From RUG11198 sp036342255 (GTDB taxonomy: Bacteria > Bacillota_I > Bacilli_A > RF39 > UBA660), in NCBI GenBank assembly GCA_036342255.1, contig JAZAUS010000004.1, forward strand, positions 109,495 to 173,494: 64,000 nucleotides of DNA, written 5' to 3'. Below the pieces are notes generated by a model. It was not told the DNA's origin, did no database searches, and was given only the letters and a program-made list of their open reading frames with translations. The translations under genes and the position numbers were made by a program. Each line of letters opens with the position of its first letter. Position 1 is the stretch's first letter. Shown here one piece after another: positions 15,380-23,635 of the stretch.

Positions 15380-17515
15380 ATGCAAAAAAACCAAGAAACA
15401 GAAGAGCAATATTTAGAACTAACTTTAAAAAAATTACAGGAACAAATTATAGAAACTAATCTAAAACTACAAAGAATCCCTTCCATGTATAAAAACGAAC
15501 GCCTAATAGAAAACCTAACCAAACAATACGCCAGCAAATTAATATTCTTAAAGAAAACAGAAGATAAACCATATTTTGCTAGAATTGACTTTAAGAATAT
15601 TAATGATTCCAAAGAAGAAGAACTATATATTGGTAAAACCAACATAACAGATGAAGACAATAATATTATAACTATTGATTGGCGAGCTCCTATATCAAGC
15701 TTATATTATGACAGTAACATAGGTCATGCTTCCTATAAAGCACCAGAAGGAATAATAAAAGGAGAATTATTATTAAAAAGACAATATGAAATAGATAATA
15801 GAAAATTAATAAGCTTTCAAGATGTTGATACAGTATCCAATGATGAAATATTAAAGCCATATCTAGGAGTAAATGCCAATAACAGACTAAAAAATATTAT
15901 TGCCACTATTCAATCAGAACAAAATGAAATAATACGAGAACCCCTACATGAAAACATAATCGTACAAGGAGTAGCTGGTTCTGGTAAAACTACCGTAGCC
16001 CTTCATAGAATTGCCTATCTAGTTTATAATAATATCGACAACATAAATCCAGAAGAATACCTAGTTATAGGCCCTAACAAATTCTTTGTTAATTATATAT
16101 CAGGAGTCTTACCAGATCTAGATGTTAATAATGTATATCAACTAACCTATGAAGAGATAGTAAAAGATCTGATCAAAGAAAATTTTATCTTACTATCAGA
16201 TGAATCAAAAATAAAAAAATCTATCAACAATCATGATAAACTATCTTATCAAAAATATAAAAACACACTTATTTTTAAAGATATAATAGATAAATATCTA
16301 ATAGACTATAACAATAACATTATCCCAAATAATGATTTCATTATCAAGGGAATTAGAATAATTCCCCATAACATCATCACTAACACTTATAATAGCATTG
16401 AAAAAAACACATCACTAGATTATGATATATTAACAAAAAAAATAGACAAAACCTGTCTATTATTAGAAAAATATATAAGTGATAATAAAGATAGAATTAT
16501 ATTAAATACCCATAACATTATCTCAAATATAAATCTAGAACAAAAAAGAAAAGACCTTAAATATATAGAAAAAGAATTAAAAAATAATTGCAAAACATCT
16601 TTAAAAAAATACTTTTCTAAATCTAAACCTAAAATATTAAAACTATATCTTGATTTATTAGAAAACCTTAATAAATATATAAATCCTATATTATATAATA
16701 CTATCAAAGAAGATATAACTATTAATATTAAAAATATAAAGAGTAAAAAAGTTGAATTTGAAGATTTAGCTCCTATCTTATATTTATATTATAGAATATA
16801 TGGTTCATCTAATTATAGTATTTATAGACATACTGTAATAGATGAAGCCCAAGACTTTGGCGAATTAAATTTTTATACATTAAAAAAATTAATGCCAAAG
16901 TCTACCTTTAGTATCTTTGGAGACTTAGCTCAAGAAATATATCAATATCGAAGCATAGATAATTGGAACCAAGTAATGGAACATACCTTTAATAATGATT
17001 GTACTATAAAATATCTAAAGAAAAGTTATAGAACCACTACTGAAATTATGGAAGAAGCCAATAACATAATTAAACATCTAAATCTACCACTATCAGAACC
17101 AGTAATAAGACATGGAGAAGAAGTAAAATATATCCAGGTAACAAACAATATAATAGAAACTATTATAAATATCTTAAATATCTATAAACAAAAAGAATAT
17201 AACTCTATCGCCATTATAACTAAAGATGAAGAAGAATCTAATAACCTATATTCTAAATTAAAAGATTATAATCTAAATATTACTAACATAACTAATTATG
17301 ACACTTATTACCAGGGTGGAATATGTATAATCACTAGTTATTTATCTAAAGGACTAGAATTCGATGGAGTAATAATAACCAACGCCTCATCTAATATCTA
17401 TAATAAAGATAGCATTATAGATATGAAACTATTATATGTATCCATGACTAGATCCTTACATGAATTAACTATTCTTTATACAAATAGTATAACTAAACCA
17501 TTAATAAATAATTAG
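15380..17515 (+). CDS. helD: HelD-type RNA polymerase recycling ATPase (UvrD-like)
   Basis: A 711-residue superfamily 1 helicase-like protein. A long N-terminal coiled coil (1-65) is the part that enters the RNAP secondary channel in characterised HelD. 'IDWRAPISSLYYD' marks the family. Walker A is 'GVAGSGKTTVALHR', Walker B 'DEAQDFG', and later motifs include 'LKKSYRTTTEI', 'SYLSKGLEFDGV' and 'LYVSMTRSLHEL'. HelD removes stalled RNAP from DNA using ATP, and in some actinobacteria relatives protect against rifamycins. The leader with terminator upstream suggests expression controlled by transcription itself. Confidence 0.88.
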   Translation: MQKNQETEEQYLELTLKKLQEQIIETNLKLQRIPSMYKNERLIENLTKQYASKLIFLKKTEDKPYFARIDFKNINDSKEEELYIGKTNITDEDNNIITIDWRAPISSLYYDSNIGHASYKAPEGIIKGELLLKRQYEIDNRKLISFQDVDTVSNDEILKPYLGVNANNRLKNIIATIQSEQNEIIREPLHENIIVQGVAGSGKTTVALHRIAYLVYNNIDNINPEEYLVIGPNKFFVNYISGVLPDLDVNNVYQLTYEEIVKDLIKENFILLSDESKIKKSINNHDKLSYQKYKNTLIFKDIIDKYLIDYNNNIIPNNDFIIKGIRIIPHNIITNTYNSIEKNTSLDYDILTKKIDKTCLLLEKYISDNKDRIILNTHNIISNINLEQKRKDLKYIEKELKNNCKTSLKKYFSKSKPKILKLYLDLLENLNKYINPILYNTIKEDITINIKNIKSKKVEFEDLAPILYLYYRIYGSSNYSIYRHTVIDEAQDFGELNFYTLKKLMPKSTFSIFGDLAQEIYQYRSIDNWNQVMEHTFNNDCTIKYLKKSYRTTTEIMEEANNIIKHLNLPLSEPVIRHGEEVKYIQVTNNIIETIINILNIYKQKEYNSIAIITKDEEESNNLYSKLKDYNLNITNITNYDTYYQGGICIITSYLSKGLEFDGVIITNASSNIYNKDSIIDMKLLYVSMTRSLHELTILYTNSITKPLINN

Positions 17516-17558
17516 TAAAAATATATATTTAATAACATAAAATATATTGGTGATAAAT

Positions 17559-17816
17559 ATGTATAACATAGAAGATGCTATTAATGTAGCCTCATTATTA
17601 AATATAACCTTTGATAAATTTACACTAGAAGATTTCTTAGAAGGAATTAATATAGAATTAGAACATGGACTATTAAATTCATATACCAATGTAACTGATA
17701 ACGATATAATTAAAACAGCTAAAATTGCTTTAGCTCATTTAAATGAATATCCAAATTACTATAACAAAGAATATGGATTAAAAAAGTTTGAACAATTTCT
17801 AAAAACTAAATTATAA
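17559..17816 (+). CDS. DUF5661-like small protein
   Basis: An 85-residue acidic protein. The pattern 'FTLEDFLEGINIELEHGLLN', then 'TNVTDND' and 'IALAHLNEYPNYYNKEYGL', matches DUF5661, a family of small proteins of unknown role. Family recall is from memory. TTG 17547 is open, but GGTGAT at 17550-17555 fits ATG 17559. A strong terminator follows. Confidence 0.75.
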   Translation: MYNIEDAINVASLLNITFDKFTLEDFLEGINIELEHGLLNSYTNVTDNDIIKTAKIALAHLNEYPNYYNKEYGLKKFEQFLKTKL

Positions 17817-17850
17817 AAGATATCATAGCACTTCATATGATATCTTTTTA
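17815..17850 (+). terminator. Terminator after DUF5661 gene
   Basis: AAAAGATATCATA (17815-17827) pairs with TATGATATCTTTT (17836-17848). Confidence 0.9.
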
Positions 17851-17851
17851 T

Positions 17852-17880
17852 TTGACATAATAATATAAATTGTATATAAT
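17852..17880 (+). promoter_or_regulatory. Promoter of metal-efflux operon
   Basis: TTGACA (17852-17857), 17-nt spacer and TATAAT (17875-17880) form a perfect consensus promoter. Confidence 0.9.
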
Positions 17881-17886
17881 ATGAAT

Positions 17887-17906
17887 ATATGAACAATTAT
17901 TCATAT
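17887..17906. promoter_or_regulatory. ArsR/SmtB-type operator
   Basis: Inverted repeat ATATGAA-N6-TTCATAT directly downstream of the -10 box. It matches the known layout of CzrA/CadC/SmtB operators (ATATGAA..TTCATAT arms), so a bound repressor would block transcription of the regulator and the ATPase. Confidence 0.85.
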
Positions 17907-17920
17907 TATAGGAGGTATAT

Positions 17921-18214
17921 ATGAATTTATTAGATGAAAATAAAGTAATAGATTTATCTGAATTATTTAAAATATTTGGAGACTCTACCAGAATAAAAAT
18001 ATTAAATGTCTTAATTAATAATGAATTATGTGTAAGTGAGATAGCAGAAATATTAAATATAAGTCAATCAGCCATATCTCATCAATTAAGAATACTAAAG
18101 ACTTCTAAACTAGTTAAATATAAGAAAGTAGGTACTCAAATATATTACAGTTTAGATGATGATCATGTAGAAAAAATATTTAAGATGGGATGTGAACATA
18201 TAGATGAAATGTAA
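17921..18214 (+). CDS. ArsR/SmtB-family metal-responsive repressor
   Basis: A 97-residue winged-helix repressor: 'FKIFGDSTRIKILNVL', recognition helix 'NISQSAISHQLRILKTSKLV', wing 'YKKVGTQIYYSL'. The last helix has D-X-H-X10-H-X2-E ('DDHVEKIFKMGCEHIDE'), close to the alpha-5 zinc site (D-X-H...H-X2-H) of CzrA/SmtB, with Glu at the last place and an extra Cys. It should release the operator on binding Zn or a similar ion. Its end overlaps the ATPase start by 11 nt. Confidence 0.9.
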   Translation: MNLLDENKVIDLSELFKIFGDSTRIKILNVLINNELCVSEIAEILNISQSAISHQLRILKTSKLVKYKKVGTQIYYSLDDDHVEKIFKMGCEHIDEM

Positions 18215-20237
18215 ATATAGAATAAATGAACTAGATTGTGCTAATTGTGCTAATGCTGTTGAAAAAGCTTTAAATAAGGATGAAAACATTAATAATGCTA
18301 TTGTTAATTATTCTAAATTAACCATAACACTAGACACTAGTATTGAAAATAATGTCAAAGAATATGTCGAAGAAATTGTCAAAAAAACAGAACCAGATGT
18401 AAAATTATACGAAATGAATGAAAATATCAAATCTAATGATATCAAACCTGATATCATTAGACTATCTCTAGGAATAATTCTAAGTCTAATAGGTATGCTT
18501 ATATTTAAAGGAACCATATCTAAATTACTAATTATTCTAAGTTATATAGTATTACTATCAAGAGTCTTTAAAAACGCCATAAATTTATTAGTTAAAACAA
18601 AAACTATCGATGAAAATCTACTCTTAACCATATCATGTATAGGAGCATATCTAACTAATAATATTCATGAAGGTCTAATGGTTATTATTCTTTATGAAAT
18701 AGGTAAGATATTAGAAAGTATTGCCGTTAATAATTCTAGAAAATCTATAAGTGACCTAATGGATATTAAACCAGATTATGCCAACCTAAAGGAAGATAAT
18801 ACAACTATCAAAATTGATCCAGAATTAGTCAAAATAAATGATATTATAATAATTAAACAAGGAGAAAAAATCCCACTAGATGGTATTATAACTAAAGGCG
18901 AAGCCAAATTAAATACAAGTGCCCTAACAGGAGAAAGTAAATTAGTTAGTGTAAGTAAAAATGATGAAGTATTATCAGGTAGTATCAATGCCAAAGGCCT
19001 AATTGAAGTAAAAGTAACTAAACTATATAATGATAGTACCGTAGCAAGAATCTTAGAATTAGTAGAAACAGCTACTGATAAAAAAGCCAAAACTGAAAAT
19101 TTTGTTGCCAAAGCTGCTAGAATTTATACTCCAATTGTATTATTATTAGCAACATTAACATTTCTATTATTACCTATATTCTTTAACACATCTTATAATG
19201 ATTCTTTATATAGAGCCTTAGTATTCCTAGTAATATCATGCCCATGTGCTATAGCCATATCCGTACCCCTAAGTTACTTCTCAGGAATAGGTAAAGCTTC
19301 CAAAGAAGGAATACTAATTAAAGGTAGTAACTATCTAGATTCTCTATCTAACATAAATAAAATAATCTTTGATAAAACAGGAACTTTAACAACTGGCTCA
19401 TTTACTGATTATAAATTAGAAATATTAGATAATAATTATAATAAAGATGAAGTAATAGATTACTTATTAAAAGGAGAATCTCTATCTAATCATCCCATCG
19501 CCAAATCTATAATTAACATCTTTAACAAAAAAGTTATCAACAATGATGTTGAAAACTTCAAAGAAATATCTGGTAAAGGAATATCTTTAGAACTAGATAA
19601 CAAAAAAATAAAAATAGGTTCTCCTAAATTTTGTAACGTAAAAGAAAATGATAATTATATTTATATTAATATTAATAACAAAAATATAGCCAAATTAGAA
19701 CTATTAGATGGTTTAAAGAAAGAATCTAAAAATACTATTAAAAAGTTAAAAGAATTAGGTATAGAACCCATTATGTATACAGGAGATAGTAAAGATATAG
19801 CAATGTCTATCGGTAAAAGTATAGGTATAGATAATATAGAATATGAACTGTTACCAGAAGATAAATATAAACTATTAGAGAAGAATCTAAATAATAATGA
19901 TACAGTAGCTTTCGTCGGAGACGGCATCAATGATGCCCCATCTCTAGCCAGATCAGATATAGGAATATCTATGGGAAGTATTGGTAGCGCTTCAGCCATT
20001 GAAGCATCAGATATCGTTATAATGACTGATAATCTAGAAAAAATAGTAACAGGTATTAATATATCTAAAAAAACTAACCATATCGTAAAACAAAATCTTA
20101 TCTTTGCTTTAGGTGTTAAAGTATTAGTCTTAATCCTAAGCTTCCTAGGATTAGCCTCTATGTGGCAAGCCGTATTTGCCGATACTGGTTTAACTCTATT
20201 AACAATTCTTAATACTACTAGAATATTAAAAAAATAA
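18204..20237 (+). CDS. P1B-type metal-exporting ATPase (Zn/Cd/Co type)
   Basis: A 677-residue heavy-metal P-type ATPase. The N-terminal HMA domain carries 'LDCANCANAVEKAL'; the membrane metal site is 'SCPCAIA'; phosphorylation is at Asp of 'DKTGTLT'. 'LTGESKLV' and 'GDGINDAPSLA' are present, and the last helix has 'ADTGLTLLTILNT', the D-X-G feature of zinc/cadmium (P1B-2) pumps. It exports toxic divalent metal using ATP. Co-transcription with the ArsR repressor and the operator support a metal-induced efflux operon. Confidence 0.93.
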   Translation: MKCKYRINELDCANCANAVEKALNKDENINNAIVNYSKLTITLDTSIENNVKEYVEEIVKKTEPDVKLYEMNENIKSNDIKPDIIRLSLGIILSLIGMLIFKGTISKLLIILSYIVLLSRVFKNAINLLVKTKTIDENLLLTISCIGAYLTNNIHEGLMVIILYEIGKILESIAVNNSRKSISDLMDIKPDYANLKEDNTTIKIDPELVKINDIIIIKQGEKIPLDGIITKGEAKLNTSALTGESKLVSVSKNDEVLSGSINAKGLIEVKVTKLYNDSTVARILELVETATDKKAKTENFVAKAARIYTPIVLLLATLTFLLLPIFFNTSYNDSLYRALVFLVISCPCAIAISVPLSYFSGIGKASKEGILIKGSNYLDSLSNINKIIFDKTGTLTTGSFTDYKLEILDNNYNKDEVIDYLLKGESLSNHPIAKSIINIFNKKVINNDVENFKEISGKGISLELDNKKIKIGSPKFCNVKENDNYIYININNKNIAKLELLDGLKKESKNTIKKLKELGIEPIMYTGDSKDIAMSIGKSIGIDNIEYELLPEDKYKLLEKNLNNNDTVAFVGDGINDAPSLARSDIGISMGSIGSASAIEASDIVIMTDNLEKIVTGINISKKTNHIVKQNLIFALGVKVLVLILSFLGLASMWQAVFADTGLTLLTILNTTRILKK

Positions 20238-20273
20238 ACAAGATATGATATAATAATCGTAGGAGATGATAAG

Positions 20274-21107
20274 ATGAGAGAAATAAGATTATGTACCAAT
20301 GATGCTTTTGATGAAACAGTAAAAAATTGTATAAATAATAAACTTGGAATAGAAGTACAATTATTTGCAGATATTATTCAAAGAAAAAGAGAAGATACTT
20401 CTGAAGATATTGTTAATAACAGAGTTGAAAAAGAATTAATAAAAGAAAAAGAAGTCTTAGACAAAATGAATTGTGGAAAAAGTCTACATGCCCCCTTTGC
20501 CGGTTTAGAACCTGGAAGTAAAGATTATTATGACCAAGAAAAAATAAATAGATACTTAAATAAAGCATATGAAGTAGCCCTAAAATTAGGATGTACAGAA
20601 ATGGTTGTACATAATGGATATAATATAGGCACCTACTATGTACCTAAATATATTGAAAGATCAATTGATTATTGGAAAGAATTCTTAAAAAATAAAGATG
20701 ATACAATAACAATATGTATAGAAAATCAATTTGAACTAGATAGTGAAATGATTAAAGAAATTATAGATGGTGTTAATGATAAAAGATTAAAAGTATGTTT
20801 AGATATTGGCCATGCTCACGCAAATTCTATTATGCCTGTAGAAAAATGGATAGAAACACTAGGAGATAGAATAGTATATTATCATTTGCATAATAATCAT
20901 GGTAAACAAAATATACCAAAACATGATAATGATGAACACTTAGGCTTAAATCACGGGACTATTGATATTAAAAATGTTTTAGACTTTGCCGAAAAATATA
21001 CCCCTGATGCCATTTGGAACCTTGAATCTAAAACATATTATCAACAAGAAGATATAGAAACACTAAAATCACTAGGGTATATTAATAATAATATTAAAAA
21101 AAAATAA
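20274..21107 (+). CDS. Xylose-isomerase-like TIM-barrel protein (sugar phosphate isomerase/epimerase family)
   Basis: A 277-residue TIM barrel of the AP endonuclease 2/sugar isomerase superfamily. Metal-binding positions are visible: 'SLHAPF', 'MVVHNGY', Glu in 'CIENQFE', 'CLDIGHAHAN', 'YYHLHNNHG', and Glu in 'WNLESKTYY'. Substrate cannot be deduced; it may be an epimerase, isomerase or an AP endonuclease-like enzyme. AGGAGA precedes the ATG. It stands alone between the metal pump and the RNA-element operon. Confidence 0.78.
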   Translation: MREIRLCTNDAFDETVKNCINNKLGIEVQLFADIIQRKREDTSEDIVNNRVEKELIKEKEVLDKMNCGKSLHAPFAGLEPGSKDYYDQEKINRYLNKAYEVALKLGCTEMVVHNGYNIGTYYVPKYIERSIDYWKEFLKNKDDTITICIENQFELDSEMIKEIIDGVNDKRLKVCLDIGHAHANSIMPVEKWIETLGDRIVYYHLHNNHGKQNIPKHDNDEHLGLNHGTIDIKNVLDFAEKYTPDAIWNLESKTYYQQEDIETLKSLGYINNNIKKK

Positions 21108-21111
21108 ATAC

Positions 21112-21139
21112 TTGACAAAATTAACTTAATGTGTATAAT
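21112..21139 (+). promoter_or_regulatory. Promoter of RNA element A and downstream operon
   Basis: TTGACA (21112-21117), 16-nt spacer and TATAAT (21134-21139). Confidence 0.88.
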
Positions 21140-21145
21140 ATTAAA

Positions 21146-21245
21146 CAAGTGAGGAGATATAAGCATTATATGTGAGCTATCTCGGGATTAAATCTTACAC
21201 GTATAAATACGGAGTCACTATATAGTGTTTGCCGTATTTTTTTGT
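21146..21245 (+). promoter_or_regulatory. Structured leader RNA, copy A (candidate cis-regulatory element)
   Basis: Helix P1: GAGATA (21154-21159) with TATCTC (21178-21183), enclosing TAAGCAT...TGTGAGC. P2: small hairpin GAT/ATC (21186-21188/21192-21194). P3: CGTA/TACG (21200-21203/21208-21211), followed by GGAGTCACT. The terminator AAATACGG (21205-21212) with CCGTATTT (21232-21239) reuses the P3 3' strand, so P3 and the terminator exclude each other. A second copy at 22276 has the same conserved blocks with compensating changes in the helices. It resembles a riboswitch or protein-sensing leader; I could not match a known class. Confidence 0.72.
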
Positions 21246-21280
21246 TCTTAAACGGTAAATAACAAGAAAGGAGAGAAGCT

Positions 21281-21712
21281 ATGAAAAAAGAAATTGGTAA
21301 GTTCTATGCAATTGCATTCAATAATAATTACTTTGAATTTATTGTATACGATGACAACACCATGAGTTGTCCAACTTTAGGCATAAAGTCATTCAAAACC
21401 ATTGAGCTTAAACCTAGATTTGTCTTAAAAGGTATAGGTGAAGAAAATAATTCTTATATTTATGATGCAAAATCAAATGAACCCGATTCAAGCCATCCCG
21501 AATTGATTGGTAATTATACTATTAGTGAAGAATTATTTAGTTTAATGAAAGAAAATAAAATGATTAAATATAGCACTGATATGGCATACCTATATGGCTT
21601 TACAGACAAAGATGGATATGACAATAATAAATATGGTGTTGGAAGTCCATATAAAAGGGCAAAAAAGAAAGGACCAATATTAACAAAACAAAAGAAAGGA
21701 CAATTTAATTAA
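21281..21712 (+). CDS. Hypothetical protein downstream of RNA element A
   Basis: A 143-residue soluble protein, beta-rich at first ('KFYAIAFNNNYFEFIVYDD'), with a very basic tail ('YKRAKKKGPILTKQKKGQ'). No motif is recognised. AAGGAGAG precedes the ATG. It is the first gene of a two-gene unit between the two RNA elements, so its expression should depend on read-through of element A. Confidence 0.6.
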   Translation: MKKEIGKFYAIAFNNNYFEFIVYDDNTMSCPTLGIKSFKTIELKPRFVLKGIGEENNSYIYDAKSNEPDSSHPELIGNYTISEELFSLMKENKMIKYSTDMAYLYGFTDKDGYDNNKYGVGSPYKRAKKKGPILTKQKKGQFN

Positions 21713-21735
21713 TAAATTAGTAAGGGGGAATAAAA

Positions 21736-22275
21736 ATGACAAATAATGAAATACAACAATTAATAAAAGGAAAAAATGAAAAAGAAAAATTTTATATTTT
21801 AAGAAGAGAATTAGTAAGGAATTCTTGCAATGAAATAAAAAAGAAAAGCGAAATGTATAAAAACTATATAAAAAAATATCCAGATAATGATTATATGGTA
21901 ATAAATCCTAGTATTAGAACTAGAGCATTAAATATACTAGAAGATGATGGATATTTGAAAGAAGATAAAGGTACACAATACTTAGCAAGTTTAATAACTT
22001 TATTATTTCATGAAAGAAAACTATATAGAAGAAGAGATATAGAGGATAATGGATATTTTGATCTAAGTCTAAAGAATAATGAACACTACAGTATGCTAGG
22101 CGATAAACCAAATAAAGTAAGAGAAGAAATTCATAAAGCCATGGAGCATGCAAAAGATTATTATACACCAATTGATGAATTAGTGTATATAATCACAAAT
22201 GATATTATGCATTTGTATAGAGAAGATGGATCTGAAAAAAATAATTCATATTCTAAAAGTATTAAATTGTTTTAG
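21736..22275 (+). CDS. Hypothetical protein, second gene between the RNA elements
   Basis: A 179-residue, mostly alpha-helical, highly charged protein with no Cys-rich or catalytic motif that I can name. AAGGGGGAA lies 23 nt after the preceding stop, consistent with one operon. RNA copy B begins right after its stop codon, so the transcript may end in copy B. Confidence 0.6.
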   Translation: MTNNEIQQLIKGKNEKEKFYILRRELVRNSCNEIKKKSEMYKNYIKKYPDNDYMVINPSIRTRALNILEDDGYLKEDKGTQYLASLITLLFHERKLYRRRDIEDNGYFDLSLKNNEHYSMLGDKPNKVREEIHKAMEHAKDYYTPIDELVYIITNDIMHLYREDGSEKNNSYSKSIKLF

Positions 22276-22372
22276 TGAGTATGTATAAGCATATTGTGAG
22301 CTACATAGGGTTAAAACCTACACGTGAAAACACGGAGTCACTGTTCCAAAAAAACAGTACTGCGTGTTTTCT
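22276..22372 (+). promoter_or_regulatory. Structured leader RNA, copy B
   Basis: Same architecture as copy A. P1: TATGTA (22280-22285) with TACATA (22302-22307), enclosing TAAGCAT..TGTGAGC. P2: GGT/ACC (22309-22311/22316-22318). P3: CGTG/CACG (22323-22326/22331-22334), then GGAGTCACT. Terminator: AAAACACG (22327-22334) with CGTGTTTT (22363-22370). Helix sequences differ from copy A but pairing is kept. It either ends the upstream operon or controls the gene at 22439. Confidence 0.7.
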
Positions 22373-22438
22373 TATTATCTAATACTATCATATTTATAAT
22401 TTTTAAGTTATAATTATATTAAAATAGGAGGGAGTAAC

Positions 22439-23635
22439 ATGACTAACATAACAGAAGAAATAAGAAACATAGTCATTGCCAAAAGTAACGAATTCGAAAG
22501 ACTTACCAAAGGAACTAAAGATGAATATAATCTTTATAATAATCACATAAAATATGTCTATGACTATATTCTTAAACTATCAAAAGATGAAAAAGCAGAT
22601 TTAGAAGTATTAAAACTATCAGCTTTGTTACACGATATTTCTATGACAGAAAAGAAACTAGATAGATCTAAACATAATATATATAGCAGTGAAATAGCTG
22701 AAAAATTATTAACAAAGTACAATTATGACAAAGATAAAATATCATTAATAAAAAAATGCATTCTAAATCACAGTAGTAATCGTATCAAATATAGAGATAC
22801 TTTAGAAGAAGAATTACTAGTAACAGCAGATTCTCTATCTCATTTTGATAACATTTATAGCCTTTACTCCTTATCTCATAACATTATGAATTTAAATGAT
22901 GAAGAATCATTGAAATTCATAAAAAATAAACTAACCAAAGATTATAACGAAATAATACCAAAATATAAATATCTAGTAGAAGATAAATACAAAACAATAA
23001 TGAATCTAACCACATTAGATGAATTATTAAAATATTTAAAAGAAGGTGATAACATGTTAATAGCAAGAGAATTAACTATCAATGATAAAGAACAAGTTAT
23101 TGAAATGTCAAATGAAATCAAGAACTTTGATAATAATTATGAAGGCTTATCAAACACTATAAAAGATATTAAAGATTATAATTTGCTTTTAGAAAAATTA
23201 GAAAAGAACAAACATCAAGAATTAATAAAACCAGACCATTCTCCTCAAACAACATATGGAGTGTTCAAAGATAATAAACTAATAGGAATGTTTCATCTAA
23301 GACATGTTATTAAAGGAGAATTAATAAATCATGGAGGAAATATTGGTTATTTAATAAGACCATCAGAAAGAAAAAAAGGCTATGGAACAAAAATGCTAGA
23401 ATTAGCTCTTGATAAAGCAAAAGAACTAAATCTTGATAAAGTATTAATAAGTTGTAGAGAAGAGAATATAGTATCAAGAAGAGTAATAGAAAAAAATGGT
23501 GGAATATATGAAAATAACTATTATGATAAAGCAAAAGATAATACATATAGAAGGTATTGGATACATCTAAAAGATAAAAAAAGGAGTGATAAAAATGAAC
23601 GTAATAGAAGTAAAACATCTATCAAAAGAGTTTAA
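22439..23635 (+). CDS. HD-domain phosphohydrolase fused to GNAT acetyltransferase
   Basis: A 398-residue two-domain protein. Residues 1-200 form an HD-type metal phosphohydrolase: 'LSALLHDISM' carries the HD pair, with further His/Asp in 'SKHNIYSSEIA', 'ILNHSS' and 'TADSLSHFD'. Residues 207-375 are a GNAT N-acetyltransferase with the acetyl-CoA loop 'RPSERKKGYGTKMLELAL' and 'NIVSRRVIEKNGG'. Substrates are unknown. Its last 40 nt overlap the ABC ATPase gene, so its tail after 'HLKDKKRS' is coded by that gene's leader. RNA element B lies just upstream, and a TATAAT near 22409 may give a separate promoter. Confidence 0.82.
   Translation: MTNITEEIRNIVIAKSNEFERLTKGTKDEYNLYNNHIKYVYDYILKLSKDEKADLEVLKLSALLHDISMTEKKLDRSKHNIYSSEIAEKLLTKYNYDKDKISLIKKCILNHSSNRIKYRDTLEEELLVTADSLSHFDNIYSLYSLSHNIMNLNDEESLKFIKNKLTKDYNEIIPKYKYLVEDKYKTIMNLTTLDELLKYLKEGDNMLIARELTINDKEQVIEMSNEIKNFDNNYEGLSNTIKDIKDYNLLLEKLEKNKHQELIKPDHSPQTTYGVFKDNKLIGMFHLRHVIKGELINHGGNIGYLIRPSERKKGYGTKMLELALDKAKELNLDKVLISCREENIVSRRVIEKNGGIYENNYYDKAKDNTYRRYWIHLKDKKRSDKNERNRSKTSIKRV

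Noticed and set aside
19661..20299. 212-codon minus-strand open frame opposite the metal ATPase
   Set aside because: It mirrors the plus-strand coding phase, has no ribosome-binding site or recognisable domain, and the plus-strand ATPase is certain.
21146..21245. Purine, fluoride, ZTP, SAM or guanidine riboswitch
   Set aside because: I compared the conserved blocks with the consensus of these classes as I remember them, and none has TAAGCAT..TGTGAGC with ACGGAGTCACT.
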